DNA of 41,153 bases. Source: Thioclava pacifica DSM 10166. GTDB taxonomy: Bacteria > Pseudomonadota > Alphaproteobacteria > Rhodobacterales > Rhodobacteraceae. The stretch lies in the NCBI RefSeq assembly GCF_000714535.1, contig NZ_AUND01000006.1:1-41153 (forward strand). Reading direction: 5' to 3'. Of the stretch, positions 24,981 to 33,013 are shown piece by piece. Numbering within the stretch: the stretch's first letter is position 1; every line of letters starts with the position of its first letter. A model generated the notes under the pieces. That model did no database searches. It was not told the origin of the DNA and saw only the letters and a list, made by a program, of their open reading frames with translations. A program made the position numbers and the translations under genes.

Positions 24981-25642
24981 GGTTTGCCCAGCCTGTAGCC
25001 GAGACCGCGCTCGGTCTCGATCACATGCGCTCCAAGCTTCTTGCGCAAGCGGCTCACGTGAACCTCGATCGTGTTGCTCTCTACCTCCGCATCGAAGGCA
25101 TAGAGCTTCTCTTCGAGCTGGGCCTTCGAAAGCAGCTGGCCGGGACGGGAAAGGAAGGCTTCGAACAATGCCCATTCACGCGCCGTCAGTTGCACAGGTT
25201 TGCCGTCACGCCGGATGCTGCGGGCCGCAAGGTCGATCTCCAGCCCGGCGTGAGTGAGAATCGGGTTCGGGTTGCCGCTGTAGCGCCGCGCGACCGAACC
25301 GATGCGCGCCGAAAGCTCGGCAAGATCGAAGGGCTTCACGAGGTAGTCGTCGGCGCCCGCGTTCAGTCCCTCGATCCGATCCGAGACCTGATCAAGTGCA
25401 GTCATAATGATCACCGGGCTCACATCGCCCCGGCTGCGCAGTGATTTTAGAAACCCGATACCCCGCCCGTCAGGCAGCATCAGGTCCAGCAAGACAAGAT
25501 CATAGCCGGTGCTGCGGATCGCTGCGCTCGCCTCGTCGAGCCGCGTGACCCAGTCCACCGAATGGCCATCGCTGGCGATCTGATCGCGCACGGCAGCGCC
25601 CAGAATAGTGTCGTCCTCGATCAGCAGGATGCGCATTTTCAT
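24977..25642 (-). CDS. OmpR/PhoB-family response regulator (QseB/PmrA type)
   Basis: About 221 residues. The receiver domain begins MRILLIEDD, with phosphoacceptor D53 in LVLLDLMLPDGRG and the switch Lys in DYLVKPF. The winged helix effector domain follows: PVQLTAREWALFEAF, then ESNTIEVHVSRLRKKLGA. ATG at 25642 and 25636 are both possible. Its gene is divergent from the first PepSY gene across about 140 bp holding an 11-bp-period CTGAC repeat, a spacing suited to a tandem OmpR-family dimer. Confidence 0.9.
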   Translation of the reverse strand: MKMRILLIEDDTILGAAVRDQIASDGHSVDWVTRLDEASAAIRSTGYDLVLLDLMLPDGRGIGFLKSLRSRGDVSPVIIMTALDQVSDRIEGLNAGADDYLVKPFDLAELSARIGSVARRYSGNPNPILTHAGLEIDLAARSIRRDGKPVQLTAREWALFEAFLSRPGQLLSKAQLEEKLYAFDAEVESNTIEVHVSRLRKKLGAHVIETERGLGYRLGKP

Positions 25643-25679
25643 TCCATCTCTTGTTCGATGCCCTGTCTTGATCCGCGAG

Positions 25680-25700
25680 GCTGACACCAAGCTGACGCGG
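25680..25700 (+). promoter_or_regulatory. Response-regulator box upstream of the first PepSY gene
   Basis: GCTGAC-N5-GCTGAC followed by GCGG: two direct half sites with an 11-bp period, as OmpR-family dimers need. A near match (17 of 20 bases) lies at 26857-26876 before the second PepSY gene. Confidence 0.6.
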
Positions 25701-25780
25701 CGCAGGATGCGGCTTCAGGTTCCCGTCAGATTGATTGCCCATGAAAGGCGACAAGCTGGCCGCGAACAGGAGTTTGGCCC

Positions 25781-26098
25781 ATGAAGAAGACAGTGACAAT
25801 TCTCGCCTTTCTCCTGGCGTTTCCTGCCGGAACGGCTCTGGCGGATGACGACTGTTTCGTCCCGATGGCGAATTGGCAGCCGCGTGATGCGGTGGCCGAG
25901 CTGGCCACGCAGAACGGCTGGACGGTGCGTCGTATCAAGATCGATGACGGCTGCTACGAAATCGACGGCAATGATGCACAGGGCCGCCGCGTCGAAGTGA
26001 AGGTTCATCCCTCGACGCTTCAGATTCTCGAAGTCGAATACGAGGACGATGAACGCAGTCGTTCCCGTGAAGATGGTGAAGGTGGCAAACATGACTGA
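25781..26098 (+). CDS. Small periplasmic PepSY-domain protein
   Basis: 105 residues. A Sec signal peptide (MKKTVTILAFLLAFPAGTALA) precedes a short PepSY domain: PRDAVAELATQNGWTVRRIK, then DDGCYEIDGNDAQGRRVEVK. The two cysteines of the mature part (in DDDCFVP and DDGCYEI) might form a disulfide. Family proteins occur beside cytochrome b561 and two-component genes and probably act in the periplasm as regulators or partners of the membrane redox protein. A paralogue lies at 26953-27342. The stop overlaps the cytochrome start by eight bases. Confidence 0.85.
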   Translation: MKKTVTILAFLLAFPAGTALADDDCFVPMANWQPRDAVAELATQNGWTVRRIKIDDGCYEIDGNDAQGRRVEVKVHPSTLQILEVEYEDDERSRSREDGEGGKHD

Positions 26099-26777
26099 CG
26101 CAACATTTCACGACGAGACCCATCCCGGCGGAAGCGCCGGAGGCAAGCTGCGAGTCTGGGATCCGCTGGTGCGTATCTTCCACTGGGGCCTGGTCGCGGC
26201 CTTTGCGACGGCGTGGCTTACGGCTGACGAATTGCAGCCGGTGCACGAGATCGCCGGCTACACGGTCGCGGGGCTGATCGCTTTCCGGCTGATCTGGGGG
26301 ATCGTGGGCGGGCGCTATGCCCGGTTCACTCAATTCCTCAGAGGGCCCGGGCCGACCCTGTCCTATCTTGGCGACATGCTGCGCGGGAAGGAGCGGCGCT
26401 ATCTCGGTCATAACCCCGCCGGGGCCCTGATGATCGTGGCCCTGCTGATCTCGCTATCGGGCACCGCCTTCACCGGCTGGCTCATGGCGGAACCTGCGCG
26501 TCTGGCAATGCTTCCGGAGCTGCCGCAGATCGCGACCCCGGCTTTCGCGGACGAGGATGGCGAATACGGAGAATACGGCGAAAGCGGAGAAGGTGCGGAA
26601 GGCGGAGGGAATGAGGCCCTCGAGGAGCTGCACGAGGTTCTCGCCAATCTGGTCCTGCTGCTCGTCGCCTTGCATGTCGCCGGGGTGGTTCTGGCCTCCT
26701 TCCGGCATCGCGAAAACCTCGCCCGGGCGATGCTGACCGGCGACAAGCGTGCACCCGATCCCGGCGATATCGCCTGA
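26091..26777 (+). CDS. Cytochrome b561-family membrane protein
   Basis: 228 residues, about four membrane helices, probable di-haem b-type electron carrier. VWDPLVRIFHWGLVAAFATA carries the first conserved His, HEIAGYTVAGLIAFRLIWG the second, and GHNPAGALMIVALLISLSG and LVLLLVALHVAGVVLASF complete the family pattern with a His in LHVAGV. Between helices three and four lies an acidic, glycine-rich insert (residues about 155-180) with repeats of G-E-Y and G-E-G, probably periplasmic. It starts inside the PepSY gene (ATGACTGA overlap), so the two are coupled. It probably passes electrons between the quinone pool and a periplasmic acceptor. Confidence 0.88.
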   Translation: MTDATFHDETHPGGSAGGKLRVWDPLVRIFHWGLVAAFATAWLTADELQPVHEIAGYTVAGLIAFRLIWGIVGGRYARFTQFLRGPGPTLSYLGDMLRGKERRYLGHNPAGALMIVALLISLSGTAFTGWLMAEPARLAMLPELPQIATPAFADEDGEYGEYGESGEGAEGGGNEALEELHEVLANLVLLLVALHVAGVVLASFRHRENLARAMLTGDKRAPDPGDIA

Positions 26778-26824
26778 TCGTTCCTGATCGCGACCCCAAG
26801 GCCGTTTCGTCCTGCGGCCTCACT

Positions 26825-26855
26825 GGCCCCGCCCTCACAAGGTGGGGCCTTTTTT
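26825..26855 (+). terminator. Rho-independent terminator after cytochrome b561
   Basis: GGCCCCGCC and GGTGGGGCC form a GC-rich stem with one mismatch and a loop of about seven bases, directly followed by six T. It lies about 50 bases after the cytochrome stop and splits the module into two transcription units. Confidence 0.85.
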
Positions 26856-26856
26856 C

Positions 26857-26876
26857 CTGACGCGAAGCTGAAGCGG
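26857..26876 (+). promoter_or_regulatory. Response-regulator box upstream of the second PepSY gene
   Basis: CTGAC-N6-CTGAA followed by GCGG, matching the box at 25680-25700 in 17 of 20 positions. It directly follows the terminator and precedes the second PepSY gene by about 75 bases, so the second block probably has its own promoter under the same regulator. Confidence 0.6.
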
Positions 26877-26952
26877 AAAGTGCCGGGCCGTCAGGAACCG
26901 CTCAGGTCGGCATCCAAGATTGTCGGTAGCAGATGAAAAAGGAGACCCTGCC

Positions 26953-27342
26953 ATGCGTAAGACCCTGACCGCAATTTCCCTCATCGCCCTGCTTCCCGCG
27001 GGCGTGGCGCTCGCCGATGACGACTATGAAAAAACCGCGCGCGGACAATCGCAGTCCCGCGACGCCGTGATGCAGCTCGCGCGCGAGAACGGCTGGACTG
27101 TCCGCGAAATCGAGATGGAGGACGGCCGATACGAGATCGAGGGTCGCGACCGCGAGGGGCGCAAGATCGAAGCGAAGCTCGATCCGGTGACGCTGCGCGT
27201 CCTCAAGATGGAGCATGACGTCGAAGAGGATGACGACGATTACGGCGCGTCCACGCGCAACCCCGCCCCGGCGGGCACGGTCGCCCCGCCCCAGAACGGC
27301 CTCTTCGGCAACGGCGCCCCGCCGAAGGTCCAGGTGAACTGA
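26953..27342 (+). CDS. Second periplasmic PepSY-domain protein
   Basis: 129 residues. A Sec signal peptide (MRKTLTAISLIALLPAGVALA) precedes a PepSY domain, SRDAVMQLARENGWTVREIE, then EDGRYEIEGRDREGRKIEAK, clearly paralogous to the 105-residue protein at 25781. It differs by an acidic stretch (EEDDDD) and a Pro/Gly/Asn-rich tail of about 30 residues. No cysteine is present, unlike the paralogue. ATG at 26953 is chosen because the signal peptide begins there. It leads a block with the DUF2271 protein, the flavoprotein and ApbE. Confidence 0.85.
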   Translation: MRKTLTAISLIALLPAGVALADDDYEKTARGQSQSRDAVMQLARENGWTVREIEMEDGRYEIEGRDREGRKIEAKLDPVTLRVLKMEHDVEEDDDDYGASTRNPAPAGTVAPPQNGLFGNGAPPKVQVN

Positions 27343-27380
27343 GGCCCTCGCGACGCAACGCCTGAAAAAGGAATCCCCAG

Positions 27381-27851
27381 ATGAAGTCCCTTCTCGCAAC
27401 ACTGGCGCTTAGCACGGCGCTGACCCTTCCCGGCCTCGCTTCTGCGCGGCCGGTCACGCTGACGACGACGCTCAGCAATTACGGTGGCGACGGCGCCTAT
27501 CTCGCGCTCTATGTCACCGACGCTTCGGGCGCCTATGCGGGCAGCCTCTGGATGGCGGGCGGCAAGTCGAAATATTACGAACATCTGAGTGACTGGTATC
27601 GCGCGACTGGCGGCGATCCGGCGCAGATCAACGGCATCACCGGCGCGAGCGTCGGTGCGGGCCGCACGCTCGAGATCACTCTCGATCTGGCGGATGCCCT
27701 GTTTGACGCGGGCTACACGCTTCATATCGACGCTGCCGTCGAGGACATGCGCGACAGTCCCAACGAGGTTGCCATCCCGCTCACGACCGATGGCGTGGGC
27801 AAGCCGGTTGCCGGGCGTCGCTACGTTGCCAGCTTTGCCTACGACATGTGA
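27381..27851 (+). CDS. Periplasmic DUF2271 protein
   Basis: 156 residues with a Sec signal peptide (MKSLLATLALSTALTLPGLA, cleavage near ASARP). The mature part reads as a beta-rich DUF2271 domain: YLALYVTDASGAYAGSLWMAG, GKSKYYEHLSDWYR and INGITGASVGAGRTLEI, with LYVTD and WMAGGKSKYYEHL being family hallmarks. Proteins of this family are found together with PepSY-TM flavoproteins and ApbE; the biochemical role is unknown. It lies between the second PepSY gene and the flavoprotein gene with short gaps of 38 and 12 bases. Confidence 0.85.
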   Translation: MKSLLATLALSTALTLPGLASARPVTLTTTLSNYGGDGAYLALYVTDASGAYAGSLWMAGGKSKYYEHLSDWYRATGGDPAQINGITGASVGAGRTLEITLDLADALFDAGYTLHIDAAVEDMRDSPNEVAIPLTTDGVGKPVAGRRYVASFAYDM

Positions 27852-27863
27852 GGTGACAGGGCC

Positions 27864-30071
27864 ATGATCCGCGCGTTTCATCGCTGGCCGGGGCTGATCG
27901 CCCTGGCTCTTGTCACGGTGCTTGCGCTCAGCGGCGCGGTGCTCGCAGTCTTTCCGGTCACGGAGCGGATCGCGGCACCGCAGGCCGAGGCGGGACTGAG
28001 CGTCGCAACGCTCGCCGAGCGCGTTCAAGTGGTCTATCCGGGGCTAGAGCAGATCCGGCGCGCGCCTTCGGGGCGGATCACGGCCTATTGGTTCGATTTG
28101 GGACAACCCGGCGCGGCGGTAATCGACCCCACGACCGGACAGGGCGTCGCTTCGGCCGATCCCGATCCGCTTCAGCGCTGGCTGACCAATCTTCACCGCG
28201 CCCTCTTTCTCGGAGATACGGGCCGCGTGATCAGCGCGCTCGGAGCGGTGGCGATGCTGGTGCTTTCGGTGTCCGGAGCGTTTCTCGTCGCGCGGCGTAC
28301 AGGTGGCTGGCGTAACTGGTTCGCCCGTCTGCGCGGGCCCCTTCCCGGCCGCGTGCATGTCGAGATCGCGCGGGTCGCCGTGGTCGGCCTGATACTGTCC
28401 TCGGCCACGGCTCTGTGGATGACTGCCTCCACGTTCGAGCTGATCCCCGATGGCAGCCCCTCGCTTGCCATCCCCTCGGAGGTGAGCGGCGAGACCGGCG
28501 CACCGCTCGCCGAGCTTGCCTTGCTCGGGACCACGCCCGTATCGGAGCTGCGGAGCCTGAGTTTTCCCTACCCCGGTGATGCTACGGACGTATTCACGCT
28601 GAAGACCGATCGGGGCACAGGCTATCTCGATCAGGGCAACGGCGCGGTGCTCGCCTGGGCCGATCTCGGCCCGTGGCAGCGCATTTCCGAAACGATCTAC
28701 ACCCTTCATACTGGTCAGGGTGCCGCGCTGCTGGGCGCGGTGCTGGGGATCATGGCGCTTGGCGTGCCCGCGATGGGCGCCACGGGTGTCCTGATCTGGC
28801 TGGCGGGGCGGCGCGGACGTCCGCGCATTCGTGCCAACCAGCCGCCCGGACGCGCCGACACCATCATCCTTGTCGGCAGCGAAGGCGGCAGCACCTGGGG
28901 CTTTGCCGCGACGCTGCATCGGGCGCTCGGTGCCGCGGGGCAGACGGCCCATATCGCGCCGATGTCGTCCTTCGCGCCCGAGCGCTATACGCGGGCCGAG
29001 CGGATCATCTTGCTCGCGGCCACCTATGGTGACGGCGCGGCACCCGGCTCGGCAAAGGGTTTTCTGGAGACACTTCAGGCCCATCGCGGCGCGCATGACA
29101 TTCCGGTCGCGGTGCTCGGCTTCGGGGACCGGACCTTCCCGGCTTTTTGTGCCTATGCCCGGGCCGTCGCCGATACCGCAGAAGCGGCGGGATGGCCGGT
29201 TCTGCTGCCTTATGACACGATCGACCGGCAGTCGCCGCAGGCCTTTGCGCGCTGGGGGCAGGCTTTGGGGGCGGCGCTCGGGATCGAGCTCGATCTGTGC
29301 CACCAGACCGTCCTCCCTTCCACCACCGACCTCACGCTTGTGTCGCGCCGCGATTTCGGGGCGGAAGTGCAGGCTCCGACCTCGATCCTGCGCTTTGCCC
29401 TGCCTCGCCCGACGCTGTGGCAAAAGCTGACGGGCACGGGCTTTGCACGGTTCAGCGCGGGCGATCTGGTCGCGATCCTGCCCGACGGGGCGCAGGCGCC
29501 GCGCCTTTATTCGCTCGCCTCTTCGCGGCGCGACGGGTTCGCGGAGATCGTGGTGAAGAAACATCCCGGCGGATTGTGTTCGGGCCAGCTGACCGCGCTT
29601 GAGCCTGGTGAGAGCGTGCGCGCCTTCGTCCGGCGCAACCCCGCCTTCCGACCGGACCGCTCGCGCGCCCCCCTGATCCTGATCGGCGCGGGCACGGGGA
29701 TCGGGCCGCTGGCGGGGTTCGTGCGCGAAAACGCGAAACGCCGTCCGATCCACCTGTTCTTCGGCATGCGCGATCCGGACAGCGATTTTCTCTATGCGCA
29801 GGAAATCAGCGACTGGAAGAACGAAGGACGCCTGTCGCGTCTCGTCACCTCGGTCTCGCGCGCCCAGCGACCGCGCTACGTGCAAGACGCAATGCGCGCC
29901 GATGCGCCCGAACTTGTGCGACTGGTCCAAAGCGGAGCGCGGATCATGGTCTGCGGCGGGCGGGACATGGCTGCGGGCGTCTCCGAGGCTCTGCGCGACA
30001 TCCTCGCAGCGAGCGGGTTGAGCCCGGCAAAACTGAAAGCGGAGGGGCGCTATGTCGAAGACATCTTCTGA
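27864..30071 (+). CDS. PepSY-TM / flavodoxin / FAD-NAD reductase fusion protein
   Basis: 735 residues, an inner-membrane electron-transfer protein. Membrane segments are at about 8-30, 122-143, 168-188 and 285-313, with a PepSY-TM type periplasmic portion between them. A flavodoxin-like domain begins near residue 332 (DTIILVGSEGGSTWGFAATL, later AATYGDGAAPGSAKGF). A sulfite-reductase or cytochrome-P450-reductase-like FAD/NAD domain covers about 490-735: PRLYSLASS for FAD, GAGTGIGPLAGF for the nucleotide, and YVEDIF at the end. It probably takes electrons from cytoplasmic NAD(P)H across the membrane. It overlaps ApbE by 20 bases, fitting flavinylation of a partner. Confidence 0.9.
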   Translation: MIRAFHRWPGLIALALVTVLALSGAVLAVFPVTERIAAPQAEAGLSVATLAERVQVVYPGLEQIRRAPSGRITAYWFDLGQPGAAVIDPTTGQGVASADPDPLQRWLTNLHRALFLGDTGRVISALGAVAMLVLSVSGAFLVARRTGGWRNWFARLRGPLPGRVHVEIARVAVVGLILSSATALWMTASTFELIPDGSPSLAIPSEVSGETGAPLAELALLGTTPVSELRSLSFPYPGDATDVFTLKTDRGTGYLDQGNGAVLAWADLGPWQRISETIYTLHTGQGAALLGAVLGIMALGVPAMGATGVLIWLAGRRGRPRIRANQPPGRADTIILVGSEGGSTWGFAATLHRALGAAGQTAHIAPMSSFAPERYTRAERIILLAATYGDGAAPGSAKGFLETLQAHRGAHDIPVAVLGFGDRTFPAFCAYARAVADTAEAAGWPVLLPYDTIDRQSPQAFARWGQALGAALGIELDLCHQTVLPSTTDLTLVSRRDFGAEVQAPTSILRFALPRPTLWQKLTGTGFARFSAGDLVAILPDGAQAPRLYSLASSRRDGFAEIVVKKHPGGLCSGQLTALEPGESVRAFVRRNPAFRPDRSRAPLILIGAGTGIGPLAGFVRENAKRRPIHLFFGMRDPDSDFLYAQEISDWKNEGRLSRLVTSVSRAQRPRYVQDAMRADAPELVRLVQSGARIMVCGGRDMAAGVSEALRDILAASGLSPAKLKAEGRYVEDIF

Positions 30072-30993
30072 TCTTGTGCGCCACGCCCTGCACGGCCCCA
30101 CAATGGGCACACGCTGGACGGCCCTGTTCTTCGCCTCGCCCGAGCGCGACCCTGCGCCGATCCGCGAAGCACTTCAGGCAGCGGTCGAGGAAGTCGATGC
30201 CCAGATGTCCACGTGGAAACCCGACAGCGATCTGATGCGGCTCAACGCGGCGGCGTTGGATAAATGGGTGGCGGTGCCCGAGCGGCTCGCCGAAGTGCTC
30301 CGGCTCGGGCTCGAAATCGGGAAAGCCTCGGGCGGTGCATTCGATATCGGTCTTGGGGATGCGGTGAACGCGTGGGGCTTCGGCCCGGAGGAGGCAGCAC
30401 CCGACAGGATTCGCGCCGCAATGAGTGCGAAACGCCAACCCGCATTTGAACTGCTTGAACTCGACGATGGCAGGGCTCGCAAGCGCGGCCCCCTGGTGCT
30501 GGATCTGAACGGGATCGCGAAGGGCTATGGAGTCGACCGTCTCGCTCAGACACTCGCCGAGCAGGGGATCGAAGCCGGTCTCGTCGGGATCGACGGTGAG
30601 ATGCGCGCCAGCGGTCTGAGGCCCGATGGCACGCCCTGGACGATTGCGATCGAGAGCCCGGATCCGCTGCGCCGCACGCCGCATTCGATCCTCGCGCTCG
30701 AGAATGCCTCGGTCGCGACCTCCGGCGATTACCGGCACTGGATCGACCTCGGCACCCGAAGGCTTTCGCATACGATGGATCTTTCGCGCGGTGCTCCTGT
30801 GGTGACATCGCCCGCATCGGTGACGGTGGTTGCGCGCAGTTGTGCCGAGGCCGACGGATGGGCGACGGCACTCATGGTGCGCGGCCCGGAGGCAGGGGGA
30901 GAGCTTGCACGGAAGATCCGGCTCGATGCACTTTTCTTGATGCGTGAGAACTGCGGCCAGGTGACGAGCTTCGGCACGGGCGCCCTGTTTTGA
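30052..30993 (+). CDS. apbE: FAD:protein FMN transferase (ApbE)
   Basis: 313 residues. ApbE moves FMN from FAD onto a Thr or Ser of a target protein. Family motifs in order: MGTRWTALFF near the start, GAFDIGLGDAVNAWGFG, LDLNGIAKGYGVDRLA, VGIDGEMRASG, ATSGDYRHW, the LSHTMDLSRGAP segment and SVTVVARSCAEADGWATALM with the magnesium-binding Asp. No lipoprotein or Sec signal is obvious, so it may work in the cytoplasm, or an unrecognised signal is missing. It is the last gene of the module; a flavinylated partner might be the preceding flavoprotein. Confidence 0.88.
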   Translation: MSKTSSDLVRHALHGPTMGTRWTALFFASPERDPAPIREALQAAVEEVDAQMSTWKPDSDLMRLNAAALDKWVAVPERLAEVLRLGLEIGKASGGAFDIGLGDAVNAWGFGPEEAAPDRIRAAMSAKRQPAFELLELDDGRARKRGPLVLDLNGIAKGYGVDRLAQTLAEQGIEAGLVGIDGEMRASGLRPDGTPWTIAIESPDPLRRTPHSILALENASVATSGDYRHWIDLGTRRLSHTMDLSRGAPVVTSPASVTVVARSCAEADGWATALMVRGPEAGGELARKIRLDALFLMRENCGQVTSFGTGALF

Positions 30994-31008
30994 CCTGTTC
31001 CCCTCGGT

Positions 31009-31386
31009 GGGCTCTGTTGCGCCATTCGGCTGTTCGGCGAGGTTCCCCTATCCCCGGACAGACTTATCCCACGACCTCAGTGACAGATATGCCAAGGTCG
31101 GTGTAGCCATTCAGGACGGCTATGCGGATCTGGAGTTCAGCGACCTGACGGTCGAAGTCCCGCGCCATGAGGCGCTGCCCCAGCAGATTTAAACAATACA
31201 TCTTAGTTTCGCGCGCGCCCCGGGCGTGTTCGGCTTTTATGGTTTTGCGTTCTTGCGGGGAGGGATGACGGCGGCAGCGCCTCGATCCTCTATGGCATCA
31301 TGGCACTTGTGGGTCTGTTCATGCGGCCCAGCTACCACACTGGATTCACGAGATGAATTCCACCAGGGGTTTGCGCAACAGAGCCC
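31009..31386 (-). mobile_element. Degenerate IS5-family element (378 bp, terminal inverted repeats kept)
   Basis: Perfect 14-bp terminal inverted repeats, GGGCTCTGTTGCGC at 31009-31022 and its complement at 31373-31386, enclose parts of an IS5-family transposase on the minus strand. Most of the transposase is deleted and the rest has stops. No clear target duplication is visible (CGGT left, CGCT right, three of four bases). A short element with intact ends could still be moved by a transposase supplied elsewhere. Confidence 0.8.
31064..31335 (-). pseudogene. IS5-family transposase remnant
   Basis: Read on the minus strand, the remnant gives HKCHDAIEDRGAAAVIPPRK, then a stop where intact IS5 proteins have Trp, then PNTPGARARN, a stop, and after a deletion of some tens of codons LLGQRLMARDFDRQVAELQI and ending VTEVVG. 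These are the middle and C-terminal landmarks of an IS5-group transposase as I know them. The N-terminal half is missing. Confidence 0.8.
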
Positions 31387-31556
31387 CGCTGAAAGACTGG
31401 ACCGCGCAGGCCGAATTCGAACTGACGGAGTGTGGGATCACGCTTTGCGAGCTGAGCCGCGACCGGGACCGCGTCGTCTGGCCCCACGCAACGGCCGGTT
31501 TCGGCAAGGTCAAAAAGAAGATCCGGCGAATTCTCGATCAGCTTGGGCTCGACTGA
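31353..31556 (+). CDS. Small hypothetical protein, probably truncated by the IS remnant
   Basis: 67 codons whose first 11 lie inside the right end of the IS5 remnant, so the apparent start is not original. The rest, with CELSRDRDRVVWPHATAGFG and KVKKKIRRILDQLGLD, looks protein-like and may be the C-terminal part of a gene cut by the element. It overlaps the 3' end of the kinase gene on the other strand by 19 bases. I do not recognise it. Confidence 0.35.
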   Translation: MNSTRGLRNRAPLKDWTAQAEFELTECGITLCELSRDRDRVVWPHATAGFGKVKKKIRRILDQLGLD

Positions 31557-32896
31557 GGCGGATCGGGGTCCTCACCCTCGGCATAGGGGCGCACCATTTC
31601 GATCAAGGGCATTTGGGCGCGCATCCGCACACTCAGGAGCGCGGTGCCGCTGATCTTGCGCTGCACGAACAGGGTTTGCGCGGGTGGCAGATGCCAGTTC
31701 GCCCGATCCGCCATGATCGGGGCCGCTCGGTCGCGCAGAGCCTCGACGAAGCTGCGGTCGGAGAAGTCGAACAGCGCCCCCTCGGGCCGGCTTTGCGCGA
31801 CATGGGCGAGCAAAATTTCGATCATCTCGTCGAAGGTGGCACCGTGCCGGGTGAGCTGTGCCTCGGACACGAAACCGATCTCGAGAAGAGCCGCGCGCAG
31901 CTTTGCCGGATCTTCGTCGAGCCCCGCGCGCAGCAGGCGCCGATAGGAGGCCGCTGTCTCGGGCGCGATCGCGCGGGCGGCGCCGAAATCCAGCAGCACG
32001 ATCCGGCCCTGATCTTTCTGCCAGCGGAAATTGCCAAAGTTCGGATCGGTCTGCATGTAGCCGAATTCGAAAAGCTCGCGCAGGACCAGCGACAGAAGCG
32101 CAGAGGCCACCTCGTCGCGCGTGGCCTGATCGGCTTCGGCCACGGTCTCGATCGGCGCGCCCGCAACGAAATCCATCGGCAGGATCGTGGGGCGCAGCAG
32201 ATCGTCGAGCGGCTCGGGGATCACGAAACGCGCATCCTCGGCCATGAGCGCACGGTAGCGGCGCATCTGCTCGGCCTCGCGCAGGTAATCGGCCTCTTCG
32301 TGCAGCTGGCGCTTCGCCTCGGCCAGCAGCGGCCGGATATCGAGCCCGACCGGCAGCAGCCCCGAATAGCGCAGCAGTGCCGCGACATTGTCGATATCGG
32401 CGTCGATGCTGTTGGCCACACCCGGATATTGCACTTTCACCGCCAGCTCGCGCCCCGAAGGCAGCACCGCGCGATGCACCTGGCCTATCGAGGCCGCCGC
32501 GATCGGGCGCGTCTCGAAACGCGCAAATTGCTTGCGCCAGTCCGGACCCCATTGCTCTGCCAGAACCCGGTCAAGCTGCCTGGGAGGCATCACATTCGCG
32601 GCTTCGCGCAGGCGGGCGAGGATCTCGGTCAGCTCGGGCGGCAGCACGTCGCCCGCATCGAGCGAAATCATCTGCCCGAGTTTCATCGCCGCCCCGCGCA
32701 GCCGCGCGAGCTGATCGGTTACGCGGCGCGCGTTTGCGGGTGTCAGGATCAGCTCCGAGAGCTGCGGTCGCTCGCCCTTGGCCAGTTTGCGCGCCCCTTC
32801 GCCAAGCGCCCCCGCCGCGATCCCGCCCGCCATCTGACCGAAAGCCGCGAGCCGCGTGAGGCGCGTCTTGGGAACCCGGCGCGAGCGGTCGGTCAT
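31538..32896 (-). CDS. ABC1/UbiB-family atypical kinase
   Basis: 452 residues of the ADCK/UbiB family. The family KxGQ-type motif is in LRGAAMKLGQMISLD, the ATP-site Ala-rich loop in IAAASIGQVHRAVL, the catalytic Lys in LAVKVQYPG, and the DFG-like metal site in VLLDFGAARAI, with the QTDPNFGNF catalytic loop. Unlike UbiB it has no obvious C-terminal membrane helices. Family members support ubiquinone synthesis or lipid handling, mostly through ATPase activity. No ubi genes are nearby, so the role here is open. Confidence 0.87.
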   Translation of the reverse strand: MTDRSRRVPKTRLTRLAAFGQMAGGIAAGALGEGARKLAKGERPQLSELILTPANARRVTDQLARLRGAAMKLGQMISLDAGDVLPPELTEILARLREAANVMPPRQLDRVLAEQWGPDWRKQFARFETRPIAAASIGQVHRAVLPSGRELAVKVQYPGVANSIDADIDNVAALLRYSGLLPVGLDIRPLLAEAKRQLHEEADYLREAEQMRRYRALMAEDARFVIPEPLDDLLRPTILPMDFVAGAPIETVAEADQATRDEVASALLSLVLRELFEFGYMQTDPNFGNFRWQKDQGRIVLLDFGAARAIAPETAASYRRLLRAGLDEDPAKLRAALLEIGFVSEAQLTRHGATFDEMIEILLAHVAQSRPEGALFDFSDRSFVEALRDRAAPIMADRANWHLPPAQTLFVQRKISGTALLSVRMRAQMPLIEMVRPYAEGEDPDPPQSSPS

Positions 32897-33013
32897 CGGG
32901 GGCTCAGCGTATCGGGCCCGGGCAGGCCGGACGGGGTGGGGTGCAGGCGCATCGCGCGGGATCTCCTGAGATCGGGGCAGTCTTTGTCTATACGCTCGCG
33001 GTCCGAAACGGGC

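Noticed and set aside
28044-30110. A minus-strand open frame of 688 codons.
   Set aside because: It is antisense to the flavoprotein fusion, which has clear FAD and NAD motifs. Composition is biased to Arg and His and no ribosome site is seen.
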